A stretch of DNA of 64,000 nucleotides, taken from positions 124,001 through 188,000 of the forward strand of contig NZ_FNPX01000002.1 in NCBI RefSeq assembly GCF_900107415.1, written 5' to 3'. Below, in pieces: positions 18,604-26,676 of this stretch; the stretch's first letter is position 1; each line of letters starts with the position of its first letter. A model generated the notes under the pieces. That model was not told the origin of the DNA. It ran no database searches and saw nothing but the letters and a program-made list of their open reading frames with translations. The position numbers and the translations under genes were made by a program. The DNA comes from Jannaschia faecimaris. GTDB taxonomy: Bacteria > Pseudomonadota > Alphaproteobacteria > Rhodobacterales > Rhodobacteraceae.

Positions 18604-19074
18604 ATGGAAAAGTTTCCCATGACGCCGCGGGGCCTGACAGCCCTGCAGAAGGAACTGAAACAGCTAAAGTCGGTGGAACGCCCGGCGATCATCCGCGCCA
18701 TCGCGGAGGCGCGCGAACATGGCGACCTGTCGGAGAACGCCGAATACCACTCAGCGCGCGAAAAACAGTCTTTCATCGAAGGCCGCATCAAGGAGCTTGA
18801 GGGCCTGATCTCGCTGGCCGACGTGATCGATCCGGCGAAGATGTCGGGCTCCATCAAGTTCGGCGCGACCGTGACCCTGATTGACGAGGACACCGAGGAA
18901 GAAAAAACCTACCAGATCGTGGGCGAGCAGGAGGCTGATATCGAAAATGGCCTGCTTAACATCAAGTCGCCGCTGGCCCGCGCACTGATCGGCAAGGAGG
19001 AGGGCGACTCGGTCGAGGTGCGCACCCCCGGCGGAACCCGCGACTATGAAGTCGCAAAAGTCGATTACAAGTAG
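18604..19074 (+). CDS. greA: Transcription elongation factor GreA
   Basis: 156 residues, the usual GreA length. It binds the secondary channel of RNA polymerase and stimulates cleavage of backtracked transcripts. The N-terminal coiled coil carries the acidic tip in [19 protein letters not shown], and the C-terminal FKBP-like domain includes [12 protein letters not shown] and [16 protein letters not shown]. The start has CAGGAG upstream. A gap of 158 bases separates it from the argH unit, so it probably has its own promoter. Confidence 0.96.
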   Translation: MEKFPMTPRGLTALQKELKQLKSVERPAIIRAIAEAREHGDLSENAEYHSAREKQSFIEGRIKELEGLISLADVIDPAKMSGSIKFGATVTLIDEDTEEEKTYQIVGEQEADIENGLLNIKSPLARALIGKEEGDSVEVRTPGGTRDYEVAKVDYK

Positions 19075-19240
19075 CCCGGTGCCCGCCCCAGTCCGCCCCC
19101 CCCAAGGCACCGGTCGCCTATCCGCCCCCCTCCGCGACGTGGAGGCACCGGCCAAGGGCAGCCGGCTGCATCTGCGCCCAGCACAATCGCGGCCCATTCA
19201 ACCCGTGGACAACGGTACGTCCGTTGGATCCGGTGGCTTC

Positions 19241-20203
19241 ATGGGCCGTATTTCCTCCTCGGGCCTGACGTTGATCGAAATCGGGGCGCTCGTTTTCACG
19301 CTGATTTGGCTGGGGGTGGTGGTTTGGTTCTTCCTGGGCCTGCCCGAAGACCAGTCGCGGACAACACTGGGCAATTCGATGGGCTTGGTGACCACGATTC
19401 TGGGCGCGTTTCTGCCTCTGGCCCTTGTCTGGGTCGCCGCATCGGCCGCGCGCACGGCACAGACGATGCGCGACGAAAGCGCCCGCATGCGTGCCGCGAT
19501 GGAGACGATGCGCGCCACCTACATCTCCAACCTGCAACAGAACAGCGACGCCCTGAAGCGCGATATCGACGCGCGCCTGGAACAAGTGAGCCACGCGCAG
19601 GCTGTACTCGGCGCGGAACTTGCCGCGCTGCAAAAGCCGGAGACCTCCGCGGAACTTGCTGCACCTGCCCGGCCCCCCCTCGTTCTCCCCCAGCAACCGG
19701 CACTGGCGCTGGAAACCGAACCCGAAGCCGACCCGCTCCCGACCGAAGACTTCATCCGCGCATTGAACTTTCCCGAGAACGAGCGCGACCAGGAAGGCTT
19801 CGACGTGCTGCGCCGCGCGCTCAAGCATCACGATACCGCCCGCCTCGTGACCGCGGCACAGGATCTGCTGACGCTTTTGGCGCAAGATGGCATCTATATG
19901 GACGACCTGAGCGTGCACCGCGCCGACCCCGTGCTCTGGCGCGCATTCGCCGACGGCACCCACGGCGCGGATGTGGCGGCCCTGGGCGGCATCCGCGATC
20001 GGTCCTCCCTGGCGCTGACATCGGGACGCATGAAGGATGATCCCGTTTTCCGCGATGCGATCCACCACTTCCTGCGAACCTTCGATCAGGTCTTCGCAGG
20101 CTTTGCGGCTACGGCGACCGACGGGGAACTGACGGCTTTCGCGAACACCCGAACGGCGCGTGCTTTTATGCTCTGTGCGCGTGTGGCGGGCACGTTCGAC
20201 TGA
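19241..20203 (+). CDS. Uncharacterised membrane protein with coiled coil
   Basis: With ATG 19241 the product has 320 residues. Two membrane segments (about 12-34 and 48-70) are followed by a long amphipathic helix (about 70-132, rich in R, E, Q, A), a Pro-rich linker and a C-terminal soluble helical domain starting FIRALNFPENERDQEGFDVL. In-frame GTG 19205 and ATG 19046 are alternative starts, the latter overlapping greA; none has a strong ribosome site. It resembles conserved uncharacterised Rhodobacteraceae proteins found near greA, but I can assign no role. Confidence 0.72.
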   Translation: MGRISSSGLTLIEIGALVFTLIWLGVVVWFFLGLPEDQSRTTLGNSMGLVTTILGAFLPLALVWVAASAARTAQTMRDESARMRAAMETMRATYISNLQQNSDALKRDIDARLEQVSHAQAVLGAELAALQKPETSAELAAPARPPLVLPQQPALALETEPEADPLPTEDFIRALNFPENERDQEGFDVLRRALKHHDTARLVTAAQDLLTLLAQDGIYMDDLSVHRADPVLWRAFADGTHGADVAALGGIRDRSSLALTSGRMKDDPVFRDAIHHFLRTFDQVFAGFAATATDGELTAFANTRTARAFMLCARVAGTFD

Positions 20204-20305
20204 GACAGCTGCGCGACATCGCGCAGACCCTGCGCGATCACCACAGTTTATGCACACGTCACGCTCCTTATTTTGTTCGCAAGGTAATCAAATGCGGAGA
20301 TCCCC

Positions 20306-21304
20306 ATGGGACAGCTCATCGACGGCACATGGCACGACACCTGGTATGATACCAAATCTTCGGGCGGCAAGTTCGTTCGATCAACTGCCGGTTTCCGCAA
20401 CTGGGTGACGCCTGATGGCGCGGCCGGGCCGACCGGCGAAGGCGGCTTCAAGGCTGAAGCGGGGCGATATCACCTCTATGTCTCACTGGCTTGCCCTTGG
20501 GCGCATCGGTCCCTGATTTTTCGCAAACTCAAGGGGCTGGAGGATGTGATCGACATCTCCGTGGTCCATCCGGACATGCTGAATGACGGCTGGACGTTTG
20601 AGACCGACGACCACGGTGCCACCGGTGACAAGCTGTTCGGCCTGCCCTTCATGCGCGACATCTATACCCGCGCGAAACCCGACGTTTCGGGCCGGGTGAC
20701 GGTGCCCGTTCTGTGGGACAAGGAGCAGGGCATGATCGTCTCCAACGAATCCTCCGAGATCATACGCATGTTCAACTCGGCCTTCGACGGGCTGACCGGC
20801 GATCGGCAGGATTTCTATCCCGAAGACATGCGCTCCGAAATCGACCGAATCAACGCCCGCGTTTATGACGAGGTGAACAACGGCGTATACAAATCTGGTT
20901 TCGCCACCACCCAAGAGGCCTATGACGATGCCGTCACTACCCTGTTCGACGCATTGGAGTGGCTGGAGGACCTGCTGGGCCAGCGTCGTTATCTTGCGGG
21001 GGAACGCCTGACCGAAGCTGACTGGCGGCTCTTCACCACGATGGTGCGCTTCGACCCGGTCTATCACCTGCACTTCAAGTGCAACCGCAAACGTCTGATC
21101 GATTACCCCAATCTCTGGGGCCATACGCGGGAGCTGTTCCAGGTGCCCGGCGTCGCCGAAACGGTGGGGATGGAACACATCGTGCGGCACTATCACTACA
21201 GCCACGATACGATAAACCCGAACCGGATCATTCCGATCAACCCGATTATCGACTGGTTCGCCCCGCACGGGCGCGGTTCAAAATCACCCGCCAGCGCAGC
21301 CTGA
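20306..21304 (+). CDS. Glutathionyl-hydroquinone reductase (Xi-class GST)
   Basis: Glutathione transferase family protein of 332 residues related to YqjG/PcpF/ECM4. These enzymes remove glutathione from glutathionylated hydroquinones. The catalytic cysteine is C63 in LACPWAHR, the Xi-class CPWAH signature. The N-terminal thioredoxin fold is followed by an all-helical C-terminal domain with GERLTEADWRLFTTMVRFD. It is convergent with the receiver-like gene, seven bases apart. The gene appears monocistronic and its natural substrate is unknown. Confidence 0.92.
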   Translation: MGQLIDGTWHDTWYDTKSSGGKFVRSTAGFRNWVTPDGAAGPTGEGGFKAEAGRYHLYVSLACPWAHRSLIFRKLKGLEDVIDISVVHPDMLNDGWTFETDDHGATGDKLFGLPFMRDIYTRAKPDVSGRVTVPVLWDKEQGMIVSNESSEIIRMFNSAFDGLTGDRQDFYPEDMRSEIDRINARVYDEVNNGVYKSGFATTQEAYDDAVTTLFDALEWLEDLLGQRRYLAGERLTEADWRLFTTMVRFDPVYHLHFKCNRKRLIDYPNLWGHTRELFQVPGVAETVGMEHIVRHYHYSHDTINPNRIIPINPIIDWFAPHGRGSKSPASAA

Positions 21305-21311
21305 CCTGGCG

Positions 21312-21713
21312 TCAGGCGGGCGTAAGACGCCGACCTGCATGGAACGCGACAAGCGCCATCAGATCGCCGGTCGGTATCTGATCGGAGACCAGTGCCGCGG
21401 CGTTGCCCACGTGAGCGAACAGCGATCCGTCAGCCATCAGGTTGCCGCCGCGCAACAGAATGACGCGTGTGTCAGGGCGGCGATAGTTGCAGAAATCGGC
21501 GACAGCCAGCGGGCTGCCGTCTTTTAAGGTCAGGTCGATCAGGACGACGGCCGGATCGGCCTCGCAAATCCGCAGGGCCGCTCCATGCTGATCTGCGGCT
21601 CGAAGCATTTCTATCCCCTCCCGCGACAGGGTCTTGCGCGCCATGTCATAGTCATTCTTTGTCTCGAAGCACTGGCCGACGACCAGCACGATGGGCTCGG
21701 GACGGATCATCAT
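21312..21713 (-). CDS. Degenerate response-regulator receiver protein
   Basis: A 133-residue stand-alone receiver-like protein. The first strand is IVLVVGQCF and the central strand VVLIDLTLKDG carries the candidate phosphoacceptor D60; TRVILLRGGN fits the fourth strand. The acidic pair expected after the first strand is missing (GQCFETKN instead), and no output domain follows, so phosphorylation may be lost. ATG 21713 has AAAGG upstream and is preferred to an upstream in-frame start at 21758. It is divergent from the DUF1636 gene. What it regulates is not evident. Confidence 0.6.
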   Translation of the reverse strand: MMIRPEPIVLVVGQCFETKNDYDMARKTLSREGIEMLRAADQHGAALRICEADPAVVLIDLTLKDGSPLAVADFCNYRRPDTRVILLRGGNLMADGSLFAHVGNAAALVSDQIPTGDLMALVAFHAGRRLTPA

Positions 21714-21891
21714 GTTGCCTTTCGCAAGAACCCCGTAGGAGCCCCCTCCCGCGTCCAACCAAGCGCCAAAATCCTAATAAATTCTAAATTTCGGCACGCA
21801 GCTCAAGCGCCTGCGGTTTTCCACCGATTGCCCCTCGGGGGGTGTCGGTCTATCGCTTGGACAGACCAGATCTATCCCCGGCGGAGGCCCG

Positions 21892-22257
21892 ATGACCACC
21901 ACGATCACCATCTGCGACACCTGCAAGCGCGACGATTGGGACAGCACGACCGGTGCAACCGACGGGGAAAGGCTGGCCACCCTGATCGAAGCCGCCGCTG
22001 ACATGACCGAGGGTGTGATGACGCGGCGGCATTCGTGCCTGATGGGGTGCTCAAATGCGTGCAACGTGACGCTTCAGGCGCAGGGCAAGATGTCCTATAC
22101 GCTGGGCCGGTTCGACGCGACCGAGGAGGCCGCGCAGGGCATCGTCGACTACGCGACCAAACATGCCGCCACCGAAACCGGCGTCGTGCCGTACCGGGAA
22201 TGGCCGGTGCCGATCAAGGGCCACTTCGTGACCCGTCACCCGCCACTGGCCGACTGA
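21892..22257 (+). CDS. DUF1636 family cysteine-rich protein, cobalamin-linked
   Basis: A 121-residue soluble protein with cysteines C8-x2-C11 and C49-x3-C53-x3-C57 (HSCLMGCSNACNVTL), which suggests an Fe-S cluster or bound metal. DUF1636 genes are repeatedly found in cobalamin clusters of alphaproteobacteria, and here it is the first gene of a DUF1636-cobC-cobD run with four bases before the next start. The start is set by CGGAGG. The exact role in B12 synthesis is unknown; a ferredoxin-like or cobalt-handling role is inference. Confidence 0.8.
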   Translation: MTTTITICDTCKRDDWDSTTGATDGERLATLIEAAADMTEGVMTRRHSCLMGCSNACNVTLQAQGKMSYTLGRFDATEEAAQGIVDYATKHAATETGVVPYREWPVPIKGHFVTRHPPLAD

Positions 22258-22261
22258 CGCG

Positions 22262-23191
22262 ATGGCCGCGCGCGATCATGGGGGCGGTATAGACGCTGCG
22301 CGCGCCCGCTGGGGCGGGGCCCTGGACGACTGGCTGGACCTGTCGACGGGCATCAACCCGGTGCCCTACCCGCTGCCCTCCATCACGATGCGCGATTGGA
22401 CGGCCCTGCCCGACCGCGATGCGCAATCCGCACTGCTGGATGCTGCCCGTGCTTTTTGGCGCGTACCTGACGGGGCCGAAATCCTGGCTGTGCACGGGGC
22501 ATCGGCCCTGATCGCCCGCCTGCCGGTCATCGCGCCGCCCGGTCCGGTGGATATTCCCGCACCAACCTACAACGAGTACGCGGCGGCCTTCCGCGCGGCG
22601 GGCCGCGACATCGGCCCCGGCGGCGCGACCCGGGTCCTGGTGCACCCCAACAACCCCGATGGACGCCTCTGGTCGCGGGGCGATGTGACGCCCGGCCTGA
22701 CCGTCATCGACGAAAGTTTCGGCGACGTCACGCCGGACCGGACGATGGAAAGCCTCGCGCGGGAAAAGCATGTCATCGTGCTCAAGAGTTTCGGCAAGTT
22801 CTGGGGCCTCGCCGGTCTGCGCCTCGGCTTTGCGATCGGTCACACCGACACGCTCGCCCCGCTGCGCGAAGCGATGGGCCCATGGTCCGTCAGCGGACCG
22901 GCCCTGCGCGTCGGAACGCTGGCCCTGACCGACCGGGAATGGGCTGTCGAAACCCGAATACGGCTGGCCGCAGATGCCCGTCGCCTCGACAGGTTGATGG
23001 AACCGCATGGCCGCCTCGTTGGCGGCACCGACCTGTTTCGCCTGTATGACGTCACCTACGCCGCCGCGATGCAGGACCGATTGGGACAAGCCCGCATCTG
23101 GAGCCGTATCTTCCCTTATTCCGACCGCTGGTTGCGGCTGGGCCTGCCACATCCAGATCGCTGGCCCCAACTGGAGGAGGCACTGGGATGA
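22262..23191 (+). CDS. cobC: Threonine-phosphate decarboxylase CobC
   Basis: PLP-dependent class I/II aminotransferase-fold enzyme of 309 residues that makes (R)-1-amino-2-propanol phosphate for the nucleotide loop of cobalamin (called CobC in the aerobic nomenclature, CobD in Salmonella). The PLP lysine is K179 in SFGKFWGLAGLRLG, with PTYNEY and VIDESF supplying the usual tyrosine and aspartate. The substrate-pocket STGINPVPYP near residue 28 is typical. It overlaps cobD by four bases (ATGA), consistent with a translationally coupled operon. Confidence 0.93.
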   Translation: MAARDHGGGIDAARARWGGALDDWLDLSTGINPVPYPLPSITMRDWTALPDRDAQSALLDAARAFWRVPDGAEILAVHGASALIARLPVIAPPGPVDIPAPTYNEYAAAFRAAGRDIGPGGATRVLVHPNNPDGRLWSRGDVTPGLTVIDESFGDVTPDRTMESLAREKHVIVLKSFGKFWGLAGLRLGFAIGHTDTLAPLREAMGPWSVSGPALRVGTLALTDREWAVETRIRLAADARRLDRLMEPHGRLVGGTDLFRLYDVTYAAAMQDRLGQARIWSRIFPYSDRWLRLGLPHPDRWPQLEEALG

Positions 23192-24129
23192 TTCTGCCCT
23201 TCGCCATGATCCTGGATGCCGTACTGGGCGAACCCGACTGGCTCTGGTCACGGGTCAAACACCCCGCCGTCGTCATTGGCAATGCTATCGCCGCACTGGA
23301 CGTTCGGTTCAACAACGGCCCCCTCCGCCGCGCCAAGGGTATCGCACTGATTGTCGCACTGGTCGCGGTCGCACTGGTGGTCGGTCGGGTCATCGCGTGG
23401 ATCCCTGATTTCGGTTTGTTGGAAATCATCTTTGCCGCGATCTTGCTAGCGCAGCGCAGCCTGGTCGATCACGTCCGCGCCGTGGCCGATGCCCTGCGCC
23501 GGTCGCTGCCGGACGGGCGCGCTGCTGTCGCTATGATCGTGGGCCGCGATACGGCCGCGATGGACACGCCACGGGTGTCCCGCGCCGCAATCGAAAGCGC
23601 GGCCGAAAATCTGTCCGACGGTGTCATCGCGCCCGCATTCTGGTTCGCCATCGGCGGCCTGCCCGCGATGCTGGCCTACAAGGTGGTCAGCACGGCGGAC
23701 AGCATGATCGGCTACCGCACCAAACGGTACGAGGCTTTCGGCTGGGGCGCGGCAAGGTTGGACGATGTGCTCAACTGGGTCCCTGCACGGCTGACGGCCC
23801 TGCTGATACTGGCGACGCATTTCGCGTTGTACCACTGGCACCGCGTGCCCAACGATGCGCGCCAGCACCGCTCTCCGAACGCCGGCTGGCCCGAAGCGGC
23901 GATCGCGCCCCTGCTGGACCTGTCGCTTGCCGGGCCGCGCTCCTACGACGGGCAGATGACCGACTTCCAATGGGTGAACCCCATGGGTCGCAAGGACGCG
24001 GGACCGGACGATATCGACCGGGCCTGCGGTGTCCTCTGGCGGACCTGGTTCGGGGCGCTGCTGTTGGCGGTCGTGATCGACATGTTGCCCCTACTGCTTG
24101 CCGGTCTTGCCGCAGTTTTCCTGTTCTGA
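23188..24129 (+). CDS. cobD: Adenosylcobinamide-phosphate synthase CobD/CbiB
   Basis: Membrane protein of 313 residues that attaches the aminopropanol (phosphate) arm to adenosylcobyric acid. Family segments are LDAVLGEPDWLWSRVKHPAVVIG at the start, VGRDTAAMDTPRVSRAAIES in the middle, ADSMIGYRT and LDDVLNWVPARLTA. About five hydrophobic helices are spread over the length. It immediately follows cobC, whose product provides its substrate. The next gene begins 11 bases downstream and could be cotranscribed. Confidence 0.95.
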   Translation: MILPFAMILDAVLGEPDWLWSRVKHPAVVIGNAIAALDVRFNNGPLRRAKGIALIVALVAVALVVGRVIAWIPDFGLLEIIFAAILLAQRSLVDHVRAVADALRRSLPDGRAAVAMIVGRDTAAMDTPRVSRAAIESAAENLSDGVIAPAFWFAIGGLPAMLAYKVVSTADSMIGYRTKRYEAFGWGAARLDDVLNWVPARLTALLILATHFALYHWHRVPNDARQHRSPNAGWPEAAIAPLLDLSLAGPRSYDGQMTDFQWVNPMGRKDAGPDDIDRACGVLWRTWFGALLLAVVIDMLPLLLAGLAAVFLF

Positions 24130-24140
24130 AAGGACTATAC

Positions 24141-25304
24141 ATGCTCCGCACCCTCGCCCTCGCAGTCGCCCTTCTCCTGCCCGCCATCGCCCAGGCCAGT
24201 TGCGGCGGCAACTTCGGCAGTTTCGTCGACGGGTTGCGCACTGAGGCCATGGCGCAAGGGCGCGACCCTGTTGTCACTGATCGCTTCTTTCGCGGCGTGC
24301 GCCAAGACAACCGAACCTTACGCGCCGACCGCAATCAAGGTGTCTTCCGGCTGGAATTCGTGGAGTTTGCGCGCCGCGTCATCTCCGGCGCGCGCCTGCG
24401 GAAAGGGGCCGATCTTGCCCGCTCCCGCGATTCGATTTTCGACACGGTAGAGGAACGATACGGCGTGCCGCGCGGCGTGCTGCTGGCCTTCTGGGCGCTG
24501 GAGACGGACTTCGGAGCGGTGCAGGGCGATTTCAACACGCGCAACTCGCTGGTGACGCTGGCTTATGACTGCCGCAGGCCCGACCTCTTTCGCCCGCAGG
24601 TTCTGGCGGCGGTCGAACTCTACGAGCAGGGCGGCTTCGACTTGGACACCACCGGAGCTTGGGCGGGCGAGATCGGGATGGTCCAGATGCTGCCCGTCGA
24701 TATACTGGAACGTGGTGTAGATGCCGACGGCGACGGGCGCGTCACGCTCAAGACCTCGGAAGCGGACGCCCTGCATTCCGGCGCGCGGTTCCTTCGCGAT
24801 ATCGGCTGGCGCGCCGGTGAGCCCTGGCTGGTCGAAGTGGAAGTGCCGGCCACGCTGAACTGGGCGCAATCCGGACTTGATACCAAGCGTCCTGTCTCCG
24901 ACTGGCTGGCCGATGGCGTGACGCTGCGCGGTGGCGCGGCGGCGGCGGACCTGCCCGCGTCACTCATCCTGCCCCAGGGGCGCGGTGGCCCTGCGTTTCT
25001 CGCGTTCCACAACTACGAAATCCTGTTCGACTGGAACCAGAGCTTCGTCTACGTCACAACCGCCGCCTACTTTGCGACCCGGCTTTCGGGTGCGCCGGTT
25101 TTTGACGCAGGCCCGCCCCCGGCGACTCTGACCGAGGCGCAAATGAAAACCCTGCAACAGAAGTTGGCAGACCGGGGTCATGACGTGGGTGCCGTGGACG
25201 GCATCCTTGGCCGCAACACCCGCCGCGCGGTGCAAGCGGAACAGGTGCGCCTCGGCCTGCCCGCAGATGCCTGGCCAACCCGCGCGCTGCTGGACGCGCT
25301 TTAA
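24141..25304 (+). CDS. Lytic murein transglycosylase, MltB type, with peptidoglycan-binding domain
   Basis: Exported muramidase of 387 residues. A signal peptide (residues 1-19, ending AQAS) is followed by the SLT_2 catalytic domain with the general acid E121 in FWALETDFGA and the AGEIGMVQMLP segment. Residues about 330-385 form a PG_binding_1 domain (LQQKLADRGHDVGAVDGILG). Cys21, just after the signal, is not in a good lipobox. It lies 11 bases after cobD on the same strand, probably readthrough rather than functional linkage. It overlaps the convergent transglutaminase gene by four bases. Confidence 0.92.
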   Translation: MLRTLALAVALLLPAIAQASCGGNFGSFVDGLRTEAMAQGRDPVVTDRFFRGVRQDNRTLRADRNQGVFRLEFVEFARRVISGARLRKGADLARSRDSIFDTVEERYGVPRGVLLAFWALETDFGAVQGDFNTRNSLVTLAYDCRRPDLFRPQVLAAVELYEQGGFDLDTTGAWAGEIGMVQMLPVDILERGVDADGDGRVTLKTSEADALHSGARFLRDIGWRAGEPWLVEVEVPATLNWAQSGLDTKRPVSDWLADGVTLRGGAAAADLPASLILPQGRGGPAFLAFHNYEILFDWNQSFVYVTTAAYFATRLSGAPVFDAGPPPATLTEAQMKTLQQKLADRGHDVGAVDGILGRNTRRAVQAEQVRLGLPADAWPTRALLDAL

Positions 25305-26077
25305 CTTAGGGTCACCTTGACGGACTGCGCATTCAATTCGGCCAACCCGAAAGACGCCAGGAACGACACATCCGCCGCGTCGCGCCCCACACCGATGACT
25401 GCGATTTCGCTGGCCTTGGCCATGCCTGTCGCGTCAACAAAGTGCCATGCATCGGAGAGCCAGACCTCCGCCACCGCGTGAAAATCGGGCGGATCGACGT
25501 CGGGGGCATAGCCCGATGCCATCCGTGCCGGTATGCCTGCGGCGCGCGCGAACGTGATCATCACGTGGGCGTAGTCGCGGCACACGCCTTGCCGCTGCAC
25601 GAAGCTTTCGCGCGCCGTGGTGGATGCGGTGCTGGCCCCGGAATCATAAGTGAAGTTCTCCTCGATCCAGTCACGCATCGCGGCAATCAGCGGGCCGCCT
25701 GCCAGCCCTTGGAACTCGGCATACACGAAGGCCTGAAACTCGTCCGAGGGGCAATACCGCGATGGCATCAGGAAAGACGTCGCCTCGGCCGTCAGACCGC
25801 GCGGCACGCCGGCTGTCAGAACCGCAAGATCAGGGTCGGGGCGCGTGACATCCACCTTCGCGCGATAGGTGATGTCGACCAGACCCTCGGCCTGCATCCG
25901 GGCCCGCGCGCCGATCGCATGCTCCCCTGGAATTCGGCTGAAATCCTTTACCGGAGTGGTAAAAAGAGCATCTTCTTCAATATCTTGCCCCGCAATGCGT
26001 GCCAACTCGATCTGCAAGATCACATCGGTGGGTTGGGCGAAGTCGTACGAAAGGTGTGTTTGAATATTCAATTCCAT
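25301..26077 (-). CDS. Transglutaminase-like cysteine protease domain protein
   Basis: 258 residues. An N-terminal beta domain opens with LNIQTHLSYDF, typical of bacterial transglutaminase-like proteins. The papain-like triad is visible: Cys in QGVCRDYAH, His in DFHAVAEVW and Asp in FVDATGM. No signal peptide, so it acts in the cytosol. Substrate unknown; related proteins are annotated as predicted cysteine proteases. ATG 26077 is chosen because homologues begin at the beta domain; a GTG at 26101 would add eight residues. The 3' end overlaps the convergent transglycosylase gene. Confidence 0.88.
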   Translation of the reverse strand: MELNIQTHLSYDFAQPTDVILQIELARIAGQDIEEDALFTTPVKDFSRIPGEHAIGARARMQAEGLVDITYRAKVDVTRPDPDLAVLTAGVPRGLTAEATSFLMPSRYCPSDEFQAFVYAEFQGLAGGPLIAAMRDWIEENFTYDSGASTASTTARESFVQRQGVCRDYAHVMITFARAAGIPARMASGYAPDVDPPDFHAVAEVWLSDAWHFVDATGMAKASEIAVIGVGRDAADVSFLASFGLAELNAQSVKVTLS

Positions 26078-26118
26078 GCCGGACCCATAGTCGATCGGCA
26101 CGGCAAGACCAACCGGGA

Positions 26119-26583
26119 TTACCAGTCGATGAAATCCTCGAAATCCTCGATCAGCAACCGCCAGAAATCCAGGTTGTAGGAAAAGCTGCCGACGCTGTTT
26201 CCGTCCCCCGCCAGAACGACGTCCATGCGGATGAACGGATCGCCCTCGTCGTCGACGAAGGCGCGGGCAAAGCGGTTTTCCCGGTTCCAGTCGTTGATCC
26301 GCTTCGCGTTCATCGGGATATCAAGATCATAGCCGGACGAAAACTGAACCGAGGTGCACTGCGTGCCGTTGTTGCACCCGTAAAAGAAGACCGAGAAATT
26401 CGACTCTAACACCTTGGAGCTGATCTTCGGATCGCCCACGTCATCCAGGCCCATCTTGGTCAGGTAGCCCTCCTCCTGCATGGCGCGCATCACGCCTTCG
26501 GGGTCGGCCGCGGAAACGTTGTCCTGCGCCATCGCGGCCTGAGCGGTACATGCCAGGACGGCGGCGAGAACAATGCGTTTCAT
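26119..26583 (-). CDS. Secreted YbjN domain protein
   Basis: 154 residues with a signal peptide ending AAMAQ. The mature part follows the YbjN pattern: an N-terminal helix (PEGVMRAMQEEGYLTKM), FSVFFYGCNNGTQCTSVQF with two cysteines and INDWNRENRFARAFVDDEGD. YbjN-like proteins resemble type III secretion chaperones in fold, but the exported subgroup has no established function. It lies 41 bases upstream of the transglutaminase gene on the same strand and could be cotranscribed with it. Confidence 0.82.
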   Translation of the reverse strand: MKRIVLAAVLACTAQAAMAQDNVSAADPEGVMRAMQEEGYLTKMGLDDVGDPKISSKVLESNFSVFFYGCNNGTQCTSVQFSSGYDLDIPMNAKRINDWNRENRFARAFVDDEGDPFIRMDVVLAGDGNSVGSFSYNLDFWRLLIEDFEDFIDW

Positions 26584-26676
26584 GAGAATACCCCCGTTCG
26601 TGATGGCCCAGCGTGGCCCGGCACCCCCTTTCGGGTCAACCGCTTCCGGTATGTTTTCCAGGCCCTCGGCTCCGCT

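Noticed and set aside
21780-21891. Possible second cobalamin riboswitch before the DUF1636-cobC-cobD genes
   Set aside because: The B12 box and the GGGAA...CGGTG core are absent; only a short promoter-sized gap is present.
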